Positions 35,401-44,780 of a DNA stretch of 64,000 bases are shown piece after piece. Under the pieces are notes generated by a model. The model was not told the origin of the DNA. It worked only from the letters and a program-made list of their open reading frames with translations, and ran no database searches. The stretch is from Pontibacter rufus. Its GTDB lineage: Bacteria > Bacteroidota > Bacteroidia > Cytophagales > Hymenobacteraceae. Position numbers and translations under genes: made by a program. Each line of letters starts with the position of its first letter. The stretch's first letter is position 1. The stretch covers positions 186,001 through 250,000 of the forward strand of contig NZ_JADQDR010000008.1 of NCBI RefSeq assembly GCF_015694705.1, read 5' to 3'.

Positions 35401-35532
35401 CCTGGTGTTATAGCGGGCAGCCAGCAGGTTGGCCGGGCTCTGGTCGGCTTGCGCATTACCCGACATATAGACGCAGCACAATGCCATTGTTAAGCCAAAG
35501 GAGCTTAGCCGTTTAGTAGATCTATTTCGCAT
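32485..35532 (-). CDS. susC: SusC-like TonB-dependent outer membrane transporter
   Basis: A 1015-residue channel. After the signal peptide a carboxypeptidase-regulatory-like domain (about 57-130: VQGTVTDENGMGLPGVTVVL, SYIGYENQEV) precedes the TonB box region LQEVVVVGYGTQKKSDLTGA and the plug domain (about 135-270, with NANNDPLIVIDGVPLD, RAANGVIIITTKKG). A 22-strand barrel ends at the C-terminal aromatic FSFGLNLDI. No long extension for an anti-sigma factor (STN domain) is present, so regulation is by the SusR-like protein upstream. It imports oligosaccharides, here probably maltooligosaccharides, using TonB. Confidence 0.97.
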   Translation of the reverse strand: MRNRSTKRLSSFGLTMALCCVYMSGNAQADQSPANLLAARYNTRAHQAATALQTDVTVQGTVTDENGMGLPGVTVVLKGTSRGTATDVNGHFSIAVPESGAVLILSYIGYENQEVAVDNQTTLNISLRPDAEALQEVVVVGYGTQKKSDLTGAVTAISSEDFVKGQVTTPEQLITGKVAGVQITSNGGAPGSGGRIRIRSGSSLNANNDPLIVIDGVPLDSRSISGSANPLSFINPNDIASFNILKDASAAAIYGSRAANGVIIITTKKGELGEKLKVSLNSTTSLSTIRKQVDVLSADELRTAVGQYASEGNKGLLGDANTNWQDQIFQDAMTYDNNLTLTGAYKKLPYRVSVGYLDQEGVLKTSSLERTSGSISLTPSLLDDHLKITLNVQAAINKNRFAQQGAIGAAVAFDPTQPVYADNEFGGYFEWTDANGNPNTLAPRNPLSMLEQREDKSTVKRSIGNILLDYKLPFIPELHANLNLGYDISSSEGSIFQPATLASVFVQGGSLSEYEQSKDSKLLDFYLNYVKELPDLNSRIDATAGYSYQDFITEEPSFAGMDAEGNVIPGQEANPFPFKTQYTLIGFFGRLNYSLLDRYLLTANIRRDGSSRFGPGNKWGTFPSLAFAWRINEESFLKDTPWLSELKLRLGYGVTGQQDILTGDYPYLARYTNGDLKTQYQFGDQYYSTLRPEGYDANIKWEETQTINAGLDFGILNGKLSGSIDVYKKKTKDLLAVISVPAGTNLTNRILTNVGNIENKGLEAVLSYTAISNENLTWDISANATFNKSEITNLSKVKDETSVGIEAGDAISGGVGNHVQIHTVGYRPYTFYVYKQVYDQNGNPIEGVYADLNSDGIINAQDRYRYKSPEAQVYLGFSSQLAYNNWNLNFVLRGNIGNYMYNNVNSGNGVYKNLTYPNYLTNLTSDVLETGFNNNQFFSDYYVQNASFLRMENINLGYNFGKILNDKANLRLSVSVQNVFVITKYTGLDPEIASGIDNNFYPNPRVFSFGLNLDI

Positions 35533-36064
35533 AAATATTTAAATAAAAAATTGTTTATTGTTTATTGGTTGTATTCAGTTGTGTTTGGTTCTGATAAACT
35601 GGCCGGATATCACGGTGTCAAACGTCTCTAAAAATTATTAAGCAGTTTTCCGAAGTTTGCCGGATTTATAGTTGCAGGAGCCGTAGCAGGCAGGAATTCC
35701 GGCTGCATACCGGCTTGCCCTTTATTTTTCTAAGCTTATACTATTCAAAATAACGATGGTTTACGAGCAACAGCAATAAGTATACGGAATGTATAGAAAA
35801 TAATACGCTTAATTAGTGAGTAAACACTTACAAATTAGTATGTTAGCATCGGGAGCGCTTTAAAAAAATATAACCCGGATATAAGGCTTAATGGCTGCTG
35901 CAAGCAGCCGGGAAGGGAATTTCCGGAGCCTGAACTGGATAACAGCCTGTGTTACGCCTGTGCTAATGCAGGAGTTGCCCGGCGCAAAGCTGCTAAGGGC
36001 CGGCCTGCCACAGCGCCGGCAGCCGTGGCAGGAGTACATCATTTGTTAGGCCGGGAGGCGCTGT
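35533..36064. other. Gap between susR-like gene and susC; promoter region
   Basis: In this 532-base gap the half next to susC (35533-35860) is very AT-rich and should hold the susC promoter and the regulator's binding site. A minus-strand TTTG at about 35622 has no clear -7 partner. The half next to the regulator is GC-rich with two hairpins: GGCTGCT/AGCAGCC at 35893-35909 and CTGCCAC/GTGGCAG at 36005-36031, the second possibly ending the regulator's transcript. Confidence 0.4.
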
Positions 36065-37669
36065 CTAAAATGCCTTTATGGCCATGATTTTTTTCTCAAA
36101 CTCCTCATTCGGAAGTATGGACCTGTTTTTAACCCTTGTTTTGTAAGTATAAATCGTGTTTACCGAATACTCCAGGATAGTTGCAATCTGCTCATGTTCA
36201 TGTATACCCATCCGTATCAGGGCAAATATCCGCAGTTCTATCGTCAGCGACTCGTGATCTTTGGGTATGATTTTGTCCTCTTCGTGAAAGTATGCATTAA
36301 ATTCAGAAACGAAATCCGGAAAAAGCTTCAGGAAAACCTTGTCGAAACTCTGGTACAGCAGTGCCCTTTCTTTCTTGAGGTTAACCAACTTTAAAACATG
36401 AGGGATGTCATCATACTTTCTGGCCATCAGCTTTTTGTCTATTGAGCGTTTAAACTTTTCGAGCTTGCCAATGTACTCAGAGTATACATTAAAGGAGTAA
36501 CCAATATATTCTTCCTTGATCTTGTTTGCTTCCACCAAGTGATCATTCAGCTCATGCAGATCATTGTTTGCTTCTGTTATAGCGCGTTTAGCCATTTTAA
36601 GGCGCTTTAGCTGCCGGAAGATGATAATGGCAAATAGTACGACCAGCCCCGTCAGCAGCGTGACAGCAGCAGCATACAGGAACAGGCGCCTGCGCTGGCT
36701 TTCAACAGTTGTCAGTCTTTCTCCTTCTATAATAGGCAGAATAGCCGCTACCTGTATTTTACGCTGCCTGGCCCCGTAAAAAGTAGCATCCTTCAGGGCT
36801 TGTTTTATATAGGTATATGCTCTGTTCTCATCGCCCTGCTTATACAGCAGCTCTGCCAGGCTCATGAGCGCCACCGCCTCGTTGGTGCTCGACTTAATAT
36901 CTGCTACAGATGCTTTGGCCATCCAGTAAATGGCCTGTTCAATATTGCCGGTTGCTTTGTACACGTTGCCCAGCGAAGCCGCTGCTATGGCATAGTCGTG
37001 TGACGAAGGAGGATAGGTTTGCAGCACCTGCCGGAAATCATGTGCTGCTTCGTCGAAGTTTTCGGCTTTAAGGTTCCGGAACCCGCTCAGCGAGTAAAAC
37101 TGCGGGGTGTTGGGAGAAGCCAGCGCAATAGCCGAATCCAGGTACCTGTTGCCGCTGGTAATATAGCGCTGCGCATAATAATTGTCCATGTTATAGTTGG
37201 CCAGGTCGTAATAAGCGCGCGCCTTGAGGGCATAATAATCTGCCTTGGTGCTATCCGGCACGTGTGCCAGTTCAACTGAATTGAGCGAGTCCAGTGTTTC
37301 TTTAAACATCCCGGATGACAGCAGGATGAAGCTCAGCTTTATTTTAGCGTAGGTTGCCCGCGTGGTGTCGTTTAGCTGGCCGGCTATACCCTGCAGCTTT
37401 TGTGCGTACATGAAAGCAGAATCGAACTTGAATGATTTATATTCCTCATAGAGCTTGTTGTATACTTCGAATTGCTCCGGGAGGGAGAGTTTCTCTTGCC
37501 TGTTGAGGCGCTGCTTCAGGTTTTTGATTCTGTCTTCCTTCCTGCTGCTGTATACTTCTTTGTTTTCTATCGTGTGGCTCAGCTCATTGAGCAGGCTATC
37601 AGTGTCTGTTATGCAAAGAGCTGTTCCGGAATAGAGCAGGAGCAGTAGTAAAAGAGAAAATAACTTCAT
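36065..37669 (-). CDS. susR: SusR-like (DUF6377) membrane regulator
   Basis: A 534-residue protein with the SusR plan: signal peptide (LFSLLLLLLLYSGTALC), TPR-like helical repeats in the periplasm (about 50-310; FEVYNKLYEEYKSFKFDSA, YAIAAASLGNVYKATGNIEQ), a transmembrane helix (about 327-350), a coiled linker AITEANNDLHELNDHLVEAN, and a cytoplasmic C-terminal domain with a LuxR-like helix-turn-helix IRMGIHEHEQIATILEYSVN, then TIYTYKTRVKNRS. In Bacteroides SusR senses maltose in the periplasm and turns on the sus genes. Here it lies directly before susC in the same direction, so control of this locus is likely. Confidence 0.88.
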   Translation of the reverse strand: MKLFSLLLLLLLYSGTALCITDTDSLLNELSHTIENKEVYSSRKEDRIKNLKQRLNRQEKLSLPEQFEVYNKLYEEYKSFKFDSAFMYAQKLQGIAGQLNDTTRATYAKIKLSFILLSSGMFKETLDSLNSVELAHVPDSTKADYYALKARAYYDLANYNMDNYYAQRYITSGNRYLDSAIALASPNTPQFYSLSGFRNLKAENFDEAAHDFRQVLQTYPPSSHDYAIAAASLGNVYKATGNIEQAIYWMAKASVADIKSSTNEAVALMSLAELLYKQGDENRAYTYIKQALKDATFYGARQRKIQVAAILPIIEGERLTTVESQRRRLFLYAAAVTLLTGLVVLFAIIIFRQLKRLKMAKRAITEANNDLHELNDHLVEANKIKEEYIGYSFNVYSEYIGKLEKFKRSIDKKLMARKYDDIPHVLKLVNLKKERALLYQSFDKVFLKLFPDFVSEFNAYFHEEDKIIPKDHESLTIELRIFALIRMGIHEHEQIATILEYSVNTIYTYKTRVKNRSILPNEEFEKKIMAIKAF

Positions 37670-37757
37670 ACAGTCGGGTAATGATTGCGGCAGGTTATCA
37701 AAGCCTTACCTGGAAGCAATATACTATATCTGAAGGAAATTATAAGTACCTCCTGAA

Positions 37758-37811
37758 AACCAGAGGGCAGCCCAACCGTAGCATCTGTGCCCGGTGAACT
37801 GCCCTCTGGTT
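37758..37811 (-). terminator. Terminator of the galK-galT-symporter unit
   Basis: A 13-base perfect stem (AACCAGAGGGCAG at 37758-37770, complement at 37799-37811) with a 28-base loop and TTTT on the minus-strand side. It separates the galactose genes from the SusR-like gene. Confidence 0.7.
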
Positions 37812-37843
37812 ATGCCGAAATAGGAGTAAGCTTTATACCTGGA

Positions 37844-39475
37844 TTACCAGTAGGCAGTATAAAGCGCGGCCAGTGTACCACAAATTATAATTGCTCCGAT
37901 TACGAAAGAGAGCGACGGCTTGAACATGGAGGCGTCAATATCCAGCCCTTTGGGGTTGTGCTTGCTTTTAGGGTCGAGCAGGGTTAAAATTACCATAATC
38001 GCCACCAGCAGCACAAACACGATGCCCATTCTGTCGAGGAACGGAATCTCCGGATACTGGAATTTCAGATACGTAGACATCGGGATGGTGAGCACAGCTG
38101 CTACGATAGCGGCCAGCGAGGTAGTGCGCTTCCAGAAGAAGCCGAGTAAAAAGATAGCCAATACGCCCGGTGATATAAAGCCCGTATACTCCTGGATGTA
38201 CTGGAATCCCTGGTCGAGGCTGCGCAGTGCAGGCGCCACCAGGATACCAATCATCATGGCCACCACAATAATGATCTTGCCCATGTTAACAAGATTCTTC
38301 TCGGAGGCGCCGCGGTACAGGAACTTCTTGTAAATATCCAGCACGAAAATCGTGGAAATACTGTTTGCCTTACCCGCCAGCGAAGCGACAATAGCTGCGG
38401 TAAGTGCTGCAAACGAGAGGCCCTTGAGGCCGGTTGGCAGAAGATCCAGCAAAGCCGGGTAGGCATGGTCTGGCTTTATGTGTCCGGCTGCATTTACCAT
38501 TTCCTGCTGAAACATACCTTCTTTAAACAAAACGTAAGCCGCTATACCCGGCAATACCACAATAACGGGCATCAACAGCTTCAGGAAAGCAGCAAACAGC
38601 AGGCCGCTCCGGGCAGTAGGCAGGTTGGCGCCCAATGCACGCTGCACAATATACTGGTTCGCGCCCCAGTAGCTCAGATTTACAATCCACATACCTCCTA
38701 TCAGTACCGACAAGCCCGGCAAATCCATGTAAGCGTCGCGCACCCCGCCCTGTCCATCCGGCATCATCAGCTGCCCTTCGTTCAGGATCATGTGGAAGTG
38801 GGAGGCAGCCTGCTCTTGCAACATATTAAAGCCATAGAGCACCCCGCTGCCACCAAACTGATCTGCTACCAGATCCAGCGCCAGGTAAGTAGTGGCCAGG
38901 CCGCCCAGCGTGAGCACCAGCACCTGGAAAACGTCGGTATAGCCAATTACTTTCATGCCGCCCAGCGTAATAAAAACTGCAAAAATAGCAAGGCCATACA
39001 GGCAGTAAGTAAAGTCGATGCCTGATACGGTTTCTACTGCCAAGGCTCCCAGGTACAGGATAGAAGTCAGGTTTACAAACACGTATACCAGCAGCCAGAA
39101 CACCGCCAGAATGGTACTCACTGTATCGTTGTACCGCTGTGACAGAAACTGCGGCATTGTGTAAATCTTGTTCTTCAGGTAAATAGGGATAAAGAAAACT
39201 GCTACCACCAGCAGTGTGGCAGCCGCCATCCATTCGTAGGTAGATATGGCCAGCCCCATCGCAAAGCCCGAGCCCGACATACCGATAAATTGCTCTGCTG
39301 AAATGTTGGACGCAATTAAGGATGCTCCGATGGCCCACCAGGTAAGGGACCCTTCGGCCAGGAAGTAGTCCTTAGAATCATGTTCCTGTCTGCGGTGCCT
39401 GCGGTAAATGTAGATGCCATAACTGGAAACAATGATAAAGTATACCAGAAATACGATGTAATCGAGCGTGCTCAT
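37844..39475 (-). CDS. Sodium/sugar symporter, vSGLT-like (SSS family)
   Basis: A 543-residue inner-membrane symporter with about 14 helices. It follows the Vibrio sodium/galactose symporter vSGLT along its length: WWAIGASLIASNISAEQFIG (TM1), MSGSGFAMGLAISTYEW, FVNLTSILYLGALAVE, NLSYWGANQYIVQRALGANL, VLPGIAAYVLF, SLAGKANSISTIFVLDIYKK, and FQYIQEYTGFISPGVLAIFL. The NQY(I)(V)QR and sodium-site segments are kept. With galT and galK directly upstream, galactose (or glucose) import is the likely function. It starts 54 bases after galT. Confidence 0.94.
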   Translation of the reverse strand: MSTLDYIVFLVYFIIVSSYGIYIYRRHRRQEHDSKDYFLAEGSLTWWAIGASLIASNISAEQFIGMSGSGFAMGLAISTYEWMAAATLLVVAVFFIPIYLKNKIYTMPQFLSQRYNDTVSTILAVFWLLVYVFVNLTSILYLGALAVETVSGIDFTYCLYGLAIFAVFITLGGMKVIGYTDVFQVLVLTLGGLATTYLALDLVADQFGGSGVLYGFNMLQEQAASHFHMILNEGQLMMPDGQGGVRDAYMDLPGLSVLIGGMWIVNLSYWGANQYIVQRALGANLPTARSGLLFAAFLKLLMPVIVVLPGIAAYVLFKEGMFQQEMVNAAGHIKPDHAYPALLDLLPTGLKGLSFAALTAAIVASLAGKANSISTIFVLDIYKKFLYRGASEKNLVNMGKIIIVVAMMIGILVAPALRSLDQGFQYIQEYTGFISPGVLAIFLLGFFWKRTTSLAAIVAAVLTIPMSTYLKFQYPEIPFLDRMGIVFVLLVAIMVILTLLDPKSKHNPKGLDIDASMFKPSLSFVIGAIIICGTLAALYTAYW

Positions 39476-39529
39476 GAGTGCTTAAAGCTGTAAGTATATG
39501 GAGGGCTATAAGTATGTAATAGTTTGCAT

Positions 39530-40555
39530 TTAAATCAGGCTGCGGAGGCGTTCTGCGCTGGTTTCAGCGGTAATGTCGCGCTGGGGTTCGCCGAGCAGTT
39601 CGTAGCCAACCATAAACTTTTTAACGGAGGCGGAACGGAGCAGCGGCGGGTAAAAATGCATGTGGAAGTGCCATTCCGGGTGCGCCTGTCCGTCTGTGGG
39701 GCTTTGGTGCAGGCCCGAAGAATAGGGGAACGAAACGTTGAACACTTTGTCGTAAACGGCTGACAGGCGCTTGATGGCATCGGCAAAAGCAAGCTTTTCT
39801 TCCTCTCCCATCTGTCCGATGTGCTGGAAATGGCGCTTGCTGATAATCATTGTTTCGAAAGGCCAGACAGCCCAGAACGGTACGAGCACGACAAAGTGTT
39901 CATTTTCCAGGATAATCCGGGTTTTTTCCGAAAGCTCCTGGGCTACGTAATCCTGCAGCAGGCTGCGTTGGTGCTCTGCAAAGTAGGCTGCCTGCTGCCT
40001 GGTTTCGTTGGCTGGCCCGGCAGGCACAGAGCGCTGGGCCCATATCTGCCCGTGCGGGTGGGGGTTGCTGCTGCCCATCACGCTGCCTTTGTTTTCAAAA
40101 ATCTGCACATGGTTGATAAAATCCAGCGCGCCCAGTTCCTCATACTCCCGCTGCCACACGTCCACCACCTGCTTGATGGCGGTTACATCCATATCCGATA
40201 GCGTGAGGTTGTGTTGCGGTGAGAAGCAGATGACCTTGCAGATGCCCCGTTCGCTTTCGGCCCGTAGCAAGCCTGTGTTTTGCAAAGCGCCGTCGGGTGT
40301 GCCGGGCTGCAACGCTGCAAAGTCATTCTCAAAAACATAGGTAGCGGTATAATCCGGGTTTCGCTCGCCATTGGCCCGCACGTTGGTCGGGCACAGGTAG
40401 CAGGTCGGGTCGTAGGCCGGGCGGGTATCTGCCGGTACTTCTTCCTGCTGCCCCTGCCACGGGCGCTTGGCGCGGTGCGGCGATACCAATACCCATTCCC
40501 CGCTCAGTGGGTTATACCTGCGGTGCGGATGATCTGCTAAGTTAAACGACGACAT
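39530..40555 (-). CDS. galT: Galactose-1-phosphate uridylyltransferase
   Basis: A 341-residue Leloir enzyme that swaps UMP between UDP-glucose and galactose-1-phosphate. The HIT-type active site [14 protein letters not shown] has His166 and His168, zinc-type Cys52 and Cys55 lie in CYLCP, and [20 protein letters not shown] fits the C-terminal metal and substrate site. [20 protein letters not shown] is the classic start. It is the middle gene of galK-galT-symporter and lies 110 bases after galK. No galE or galM is seen nearby. Confidence 0.97.
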   Translation of the reverse strand: MSSFNLADHPHRRYNPLSGEWVLVSPHRAKRPWQGQQEEVPADTRPAYDPTCYLCPTNVRANGERNPDYTATYVFENDFAALQPGTPDGALQNTGLLRAESERGICKVICFSPQHNLTLSDMDVTAIKQVVDVWQREYEELGALDFINHVQIFENKGSVMGSSNPHPHGQIWAQRSVPAGPANETRQQAAYFAEHQRSLLQDYVAQELSEKTRIILENEHFVVLVPFWAVWPFETMIISKRHFQHIGQMGEEEKLAFADAIKRLSAVYDKVFNVSFPYSSGLHQSPTDGQAHPEWHFHMHFYPPLLRSASVKKFMVGYELLGEPQRDITAETSAERLRSLI

Positions 40556-40665
40556 GGCAAGTAATTGTTGATTGTTAAATGATTAAATACCTGTTCCTTG
40601 TACTGTGAATTGCTGAGATTGAATCTTAAAGTTTGGCAATTAAACAATGTGGAAAATATAACGGA

Positions 40666-41814
40666 TTAAGATACAAGGCTGCTGCCATCTACAATGCTGG
40701 CGATGTATGTCCTGAGCTGCACGCCAAACTGTTGCTGGTAAGCCTGCTCCATCTGCTGCTTAAAGGCATCAATGGCATCTACTTTTACAATGTTAATCGT
40801 ACAGCCGCCAAAGCCGCCGCCCATCATGCGCGCGCCCAGTACCGCATCTGATTCCCGGGTCTGATTTACCAGGAAATCCAACTCTGGGCAACTCACCTCA
40901 TACTGGTGCTGCAGCCCTTCGTGCGAGGCATACATCTTTTCACCGAAGGCGTGCATGTCATTTTTCTGCAGGTTACGGCACGCCTCCTCCACGCGGTTGT
41001 TTTCGCTTACCACATAAGTACAGCGCCTGTAAACCACCGGATCAAACTCCTGCCGGTGCTGCGCCAGCATAGGTATGGTGGCATCGCGCAGGCTCTGCAC
41101 TTCCGGGTAGTGTTGCTGTAGTATGGCTACGCCGGCTTCGCATTCCTGGCGGCGCGTGTTATACTCCGAAGAGGCCAGTGCATGTTTTACCTGCGTATCG
41201 CACAACACAATGCGGTAATCGGCCATGTCAAAGTCATAGTATTCGTAATCCAGCGAACGGCAGTCGAGCTTTACCACGTGGTTTTGCTTGCCGAACATAC
41301 TGGCAAACTGGTCCATGATGCCACACATCACGCCGGCGTATTCGTGCTCGGCTTTCTGGGCCATCTTCACCATCGTAAATTTCTTCAGGTTGAAGCCGAA
41401 AAGATGATTCAGGCCAAATGCCAGGCCGCACTCCACCGCTGCTGAAGAGGATAAACCTGCCCCAATAGGCACATTACCGCCAAAAACCACATCGAACCCG
41501 GGCACAGTATAACCGGCTTTCTGAAGTTGCGCCACCACGCCCAGCAGGTAGTTGGCCCAGCTGATATCGGAGGGACTGATGCTGTCCAGGGCGAACTCGG
41601 CGCTTTCGTTCAGGTCATAAGCGTAAGCCCGGAACGTGCCTGTGCCATTAGGCGCTAAGGCAAAATACATTTCTTTGTTGATGGCGGCGGGCAGCACAAA
41701 GCCGTTGTTGTAGTCGGTGTGCTCGCCAATGAGGTTTACACGTCCGGGTGAGCGGAAGAGCTGGGGCTTTTGCTGGTATAGGGCCTCAAATTTGGCTTTA
41801 ATATCGTCTATCAT
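40666..41814 (-). CDS. galK: Galactokinase
   Basis: A 382-residue GHMP kinase that phosphorylates alpha-galactose. The signature is RVNLIGEHTDYNNGFVLPAA (about 25-44), with the ATP loop NVPIGAGLSSSAAVECGLAF (about 115-134) and the C-terminal GHMP motif GARMMGGGFGGCTINIV. The length is normal. It begins the galactose unit; an ACCTGC/GCAGGT dyad lies about 30 bases upstream (41840-41853) and could be an operator. The protein is cytoplasmic. Confidence 0.97.
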   Translation of the reverse strand: MIDDIKAKFEALYQQKPQLFRSPGRVNLIGEHTDYNNGFVLPAAINKEMYFALAPNGTGTFRAYAYDLNESAEFALDSISPSDISWANYLLGVVAQLQKAGYTVPGFDVVFGGNVPIGAGLSSSAAVECGLAFGLNHLFGFNLKKFTMVKMAQKAEHEYAGVMCGIMDQFASMFGKQNHVVKLDCRSLDYEYYDFDMADYRIVLCDTQVKHALASSEYNTRRQECEAGVAILQQHYPEVQSLRDATIPMLAQHRQEFDPVVYRRCTYVVSENNRVEEACRNLQKNDMHAFGEKMYASHEGLQHQYEVSCPELDFLVNQTRESDAVLGARMMGGGFGGCTINIVKVDAIDAFKQQMEQAYQQQFGVQLRTYIASIVDGSSLVS

Positions 41815-42174
41815 CGGTATAAAGTTTTTGCTTTAACTAACCTGCCTGCAGGTCGTTTTCAGGGAAATTTTATGATTAATAATCTCATTAGCGATTTACA
41901 AAATCAGATAAATACCTGATGGTATTGAAGCGTTAATGGGCTAAGTATAAAGGCAACACCGGCGAAACAGTTTAAAGTATAAAAGTTTGCTTAACGGATT
42001 CTCATGTAAAACAAATGCGAATCAAAGTATAAATGGCGATTGCCTCTTCAGAACCCGCTAAGTTTATAAAAGGCAAGATAGAAAAGGAAAAGCTAAACTT
42101 AGCTTTTCGGGAATAAATAATTGGCTGTATTTCTCGAAAGTATAAGGCTGATGTGTCCGGTTCAGTGGCTTAAC
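41815..42174. other. Gap between GH2 gene and galK
   Basis: A 360-base gap rich in AAGTATA words (four between 41940 and 42150). It holds the galK promoter region, the small dyad at 41840-41853 and the hairpin at 42087-42108. No coding sequence is seen. Confidence 0.5.
42087..42108 (-). terminator. Terminator of the GH2 gene
   Basis: A 10-base perfect stem (GAAAAGCTAA at 42087-42096, TTAGCTTTTC at 42099-42108) with a 2-base loop; on the minus strand CCTTTT follows. It lies 66 bases after the GH2 stop. Confidence 0.6.
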
Positions 42175-44559
42175 CTATTCCACAGCCAGCGCCTCTACGG
42201 TCGCGGTTCCGCTTTCCAGGCCGGCAGCACTGGCCGAAATCCTGATGGTGCCCGGCGATTTACCAGCCCTTACAAGTATGGCAGCTATGCCTGCTTCGGC
42301 GTTTATCGTGCTTTCACCCATTATTTCAGCATCGCCTTCTACGGTAAACGTAACCGGGTTAGTGGCGTCCGGCACTACCGTACCCTGCACGTCCGTAATA
42401 TGGGCGTAAACAAAAACTACATCGTTGGTACCGGCTGTTAATGCTTTACCGCTTTTATCTATACTTAGCTCCAGCCTGACAGGCTTTCCGGGTGTTCTTT
42501 GCTCAGCCTGCACTGCTTTCTGCCCGTTGATATAGCCAATGGCCGTTAAAGTGCCGGGCGTGTACTGTGGCAGCTCAAACGTAAAAGGCGGATGCTTTAG
42601 GTTAGTAGAGTAGGTGTCCTTGTCCGGTTGCCGGCGGGCTACTGTTTTGCCGTTGAGCAGCAGTTCCACTTCGTCGGCGTTGCTGTATACTTTCACCGTT
42701 TTCAGCGTCGGGTCATTCCAGTAATTGGCGATAAAAATCATTGGTTTGCCAAATTGTGCCTCCGCTGCCAGGTTCGGCCCCGCCTGGCTTTGGTAAAAGT
42801 AGTAAGCGAATTTGGGCAGGCGCGTAATGTCCATGATGCCGGAAGATTCGATGTCAGGGGCATAGCCGCGCTTGTAGTCGTACATCAGCCAGTTGGCGTC
42901 GCCTATGGCCGGGCCCTGCAGGTTGCTGTTGTGGGCTTCCTGGAAATTGAGCGCCTGCTGCAGCATGCGATTCTGCCCGGCGCCGCGCAACTGCCGCGAC
43001 GTGCGCGCTTCTTCGGTCAGGTCGGCATACGTTTTTTGATTGAAACCCGCATTCTGGGCATAATATTCCCAGTCGCCATACTCGGCAATCAGCAGCGGTT
43101 TTTGTTTGTCATACTTGTTCCAGTAATCGGGCGCTTTGGCATGCTGGCGGGCCGGGTTAAACACATCATAAGCATAATCTATCCAGCCGGTGGAGTATAT
43201 GTGCGGGAACGGCAATTCTTCGTGCACCGCTTTATCCGATGCTTCCATGTATTCCTTCGTCATACCTGATTCGTTCAGAGAGGCTTCCCAAAGTATAACT
43301 GATGGGTGATTCCGGTCGCGGCGCACCATGTCGCGCACGTCCTGCAGGCTGTTTTTCTGAAATACTTCATCCCCGAAAAACTGCCAGCCGGGTATGGCAT
43401 CCATCACCAGAATGCCCAGTGCATCGCAGGCATCCAAAAAAGCAGGCGATTGCGGGTAATGCGAGCATCGTACAAAGTTAAAGCCGGCCTCCTTTATCTT
43501 ATAAGCATCGCGGTACTGCGCATTATCAGACAGAGCGTAGCCAATGTAGGGATATTCCTGGTGGCGGTTGGTGCCGCGCAGAAAAAGCTTTTCCCCGTTC
43601 AGGTAAAAGGCATCAGCCGTAAAGTGGTAGCTTCTTATACCTGTTTCCAGTTTCATGCGGTCTATCGATTTCCCATTCTGCACCAGTTCCACCGTCAGGG
43701 TATACAGGTATGGCTTGTCCGGCGACCAAAGCGAAGGATTGGCGATGGAGAGGGTTTGTTTGATGGTGCCAAAAGTGCCTGCCGCTACGTCCGTGGGCGC
43801 AGAGAGCGCGTCAGCCACTACGTTGCCCTGTGCATCTTTAAGTATAGTGCGGATTTGCGCCTGCTTTGCCTCTTGGTAATCGTTTTTGACCTCTGTTTGC
43901 ACCAGCAGCCGGGCCTCTTGCTGACTTACAGTATCGTAGTGCAGCAGCACGCCACCGCCAGCCACACGGTTGGCGGCCACAGGGTCGGAGATGTATAATT
44001 TGTCTTTGGTGATGAGGTATACATTGCGGTACAGGCCGCTGTAGTAGTTAAAATCAAGGTCGGCGAGGGGTTTGCCCGGCGCCACCTGTGGGTTGTCTTC
44101 GTTGTTGAGCTTTACCAGAACAACATTTTCCTGGCCGAATTTTGCGTCGTTAGAGATATCGACGGTAAAAGGCAGGTAGCCGCCCAGGTGCCGGAACACG
44201 TGTTTGCCGTTCAGGTATACATCGGCTACCTGCATAGCCGCCTCAAACTTTAGAGCGATGTGTTTGCCTTTGTCTGCAGCCGGCAACGTGAAAGCTTTGC
44301 GGTAAAAAGCGGTGCCCTGCCATTGCTGTTCTTTCTTTTCGATGGCTTCGATGCGGGCCGTATGCGGCAGCGATACCTGCTGCCACGTTATATCAGTTAG
44401 CCGTGTGGTGTCAACATCCCGCACAAACTGCCAGTTATCGTTGAAAATGGTAACATCAGAACCTTCTGATACAGATGTGCTGATGGCGGTTTTATGTTGC
44501 AAGGCGCAGCTAAAAAGAAAGCAACTGCCAAGTATAAGCAGTGTGATTATTCTGGACAT
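42175..44559 (-). CDS. GH2 beta-galactosidase-like lipoprotein with DUF4982
   Basis: A 794-residue enzyme. The lipobox is LFSC (Cys18), and the next residues (ALQHKT) are not acidic, so it is probably periplasmic. Domains are a jelly-roll sugar-binding domain (about 35-180; WQQVSLPHTARIE, YRKAFTLPAADKG), an Ig-like domain, a TIM barrel with acid/base Glu in VILWEASLNESG and nucleophile Glu in LLIAEYGDWEY, then DUF4982 and an Ig-like end. The exact glycoside is not certain; beta-galactoside fits the galactose genes downstream. It has its own terminator before galK. Confidence 0.9.
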   Translation of the reverse strand: MSRIITLLILGSCFLFSCALQHKTAISTSVSEGSDVTIFNDNWQFVRDVDTTRLTDITWQQVSLPHTARIEAIEKKEQQWQGTAFYRKAFTLPAADKGKHIALKFEAAMQVADVYLNGKHVFRHLGGYLPFTVDISNDAKFGQENVVLVKLNNEDNPQVAPGKPLADLDFNYYSGLYRNVYLITKDKLYISDPVAANRVAGGGVLLHYDTVSQQEARLLVQTEVKNDYQEAKQAQIRTILKDAQGNVVADALSAPTDVAAGTFGTIKQTLSIANPSLWSPDKPYLYTLTVELVQNGKSIDRMKLETGIRSYHFTADAFYLNGEKLFLRGTNRHQEYPYIGYALSDNAQYRDAYKIKEAGFNFVRCSHYPQSPAFLDACDALGILVMDAIPGWQFFGDEVFQKNSLQDVRDMVRRDRNHPSVILWEASLNESGMTKEYMEASDKAVHEELPFPHIYSTGWIDYAYDVFNPARQHAKAPDYWNKYDKQKPLLIAEYGDWEYYAQNAGFNQKTYADLTEEARTSRQLRGAGQNRMLQQALNFQEAHNSNLQGPAIGDANWLMYDYKRGYAPDIESSGIMDITRLPKFAYYFYQSQAGPNLAAEAQFGKPMIFIANYWNDPTLKTVKVYSNADEVELLLNGKTVARRQPDKDTYSTNLKHPPFTFELPQYTPGTLTAIGYINGQKAVQAEQRTPGKPVRLELSIDKSGKALTAGTNDVVFVYAHITDVQGTVVPDATNPVTFTVEGDAEIMGESTINAEAGIAAILVRAGKSPGTIRISASAAGLESGTATVEALAVE

Positions 44560-44652
44560 AGATTGAGATAAATGCCTAAAGTATACAAGTATGAATTCGT
44601 GTTAAGTTGGGAGCTTAATTAAAACAACATTCCTCTATTTGGTAAAGCCTCC

Positions 44653-44724
44653 GCTGGTGCGAGCTTGTAGCTCGTATCAAACTGCAAGCTATAAAAAGGA
44701 TACGAGCTACAAGCTCGCACCAGC
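44653..44724. repeat. Nested palindromic repeat, GCTGGTGCGAGCTTG family, copy 4
   Basis: Arms 44653-44676 and 44701-44724 are perfect inverted copies over 24 bases. It sits between the GH5-like and GH2 genes, which run in the same direction. Confidence 0.85.
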
Positions 44725-44780
44725 AGCGTTTATCTCCCTTCCACCAAAATTCTTCCAGAATGACAGAAGGGAAAACAGGT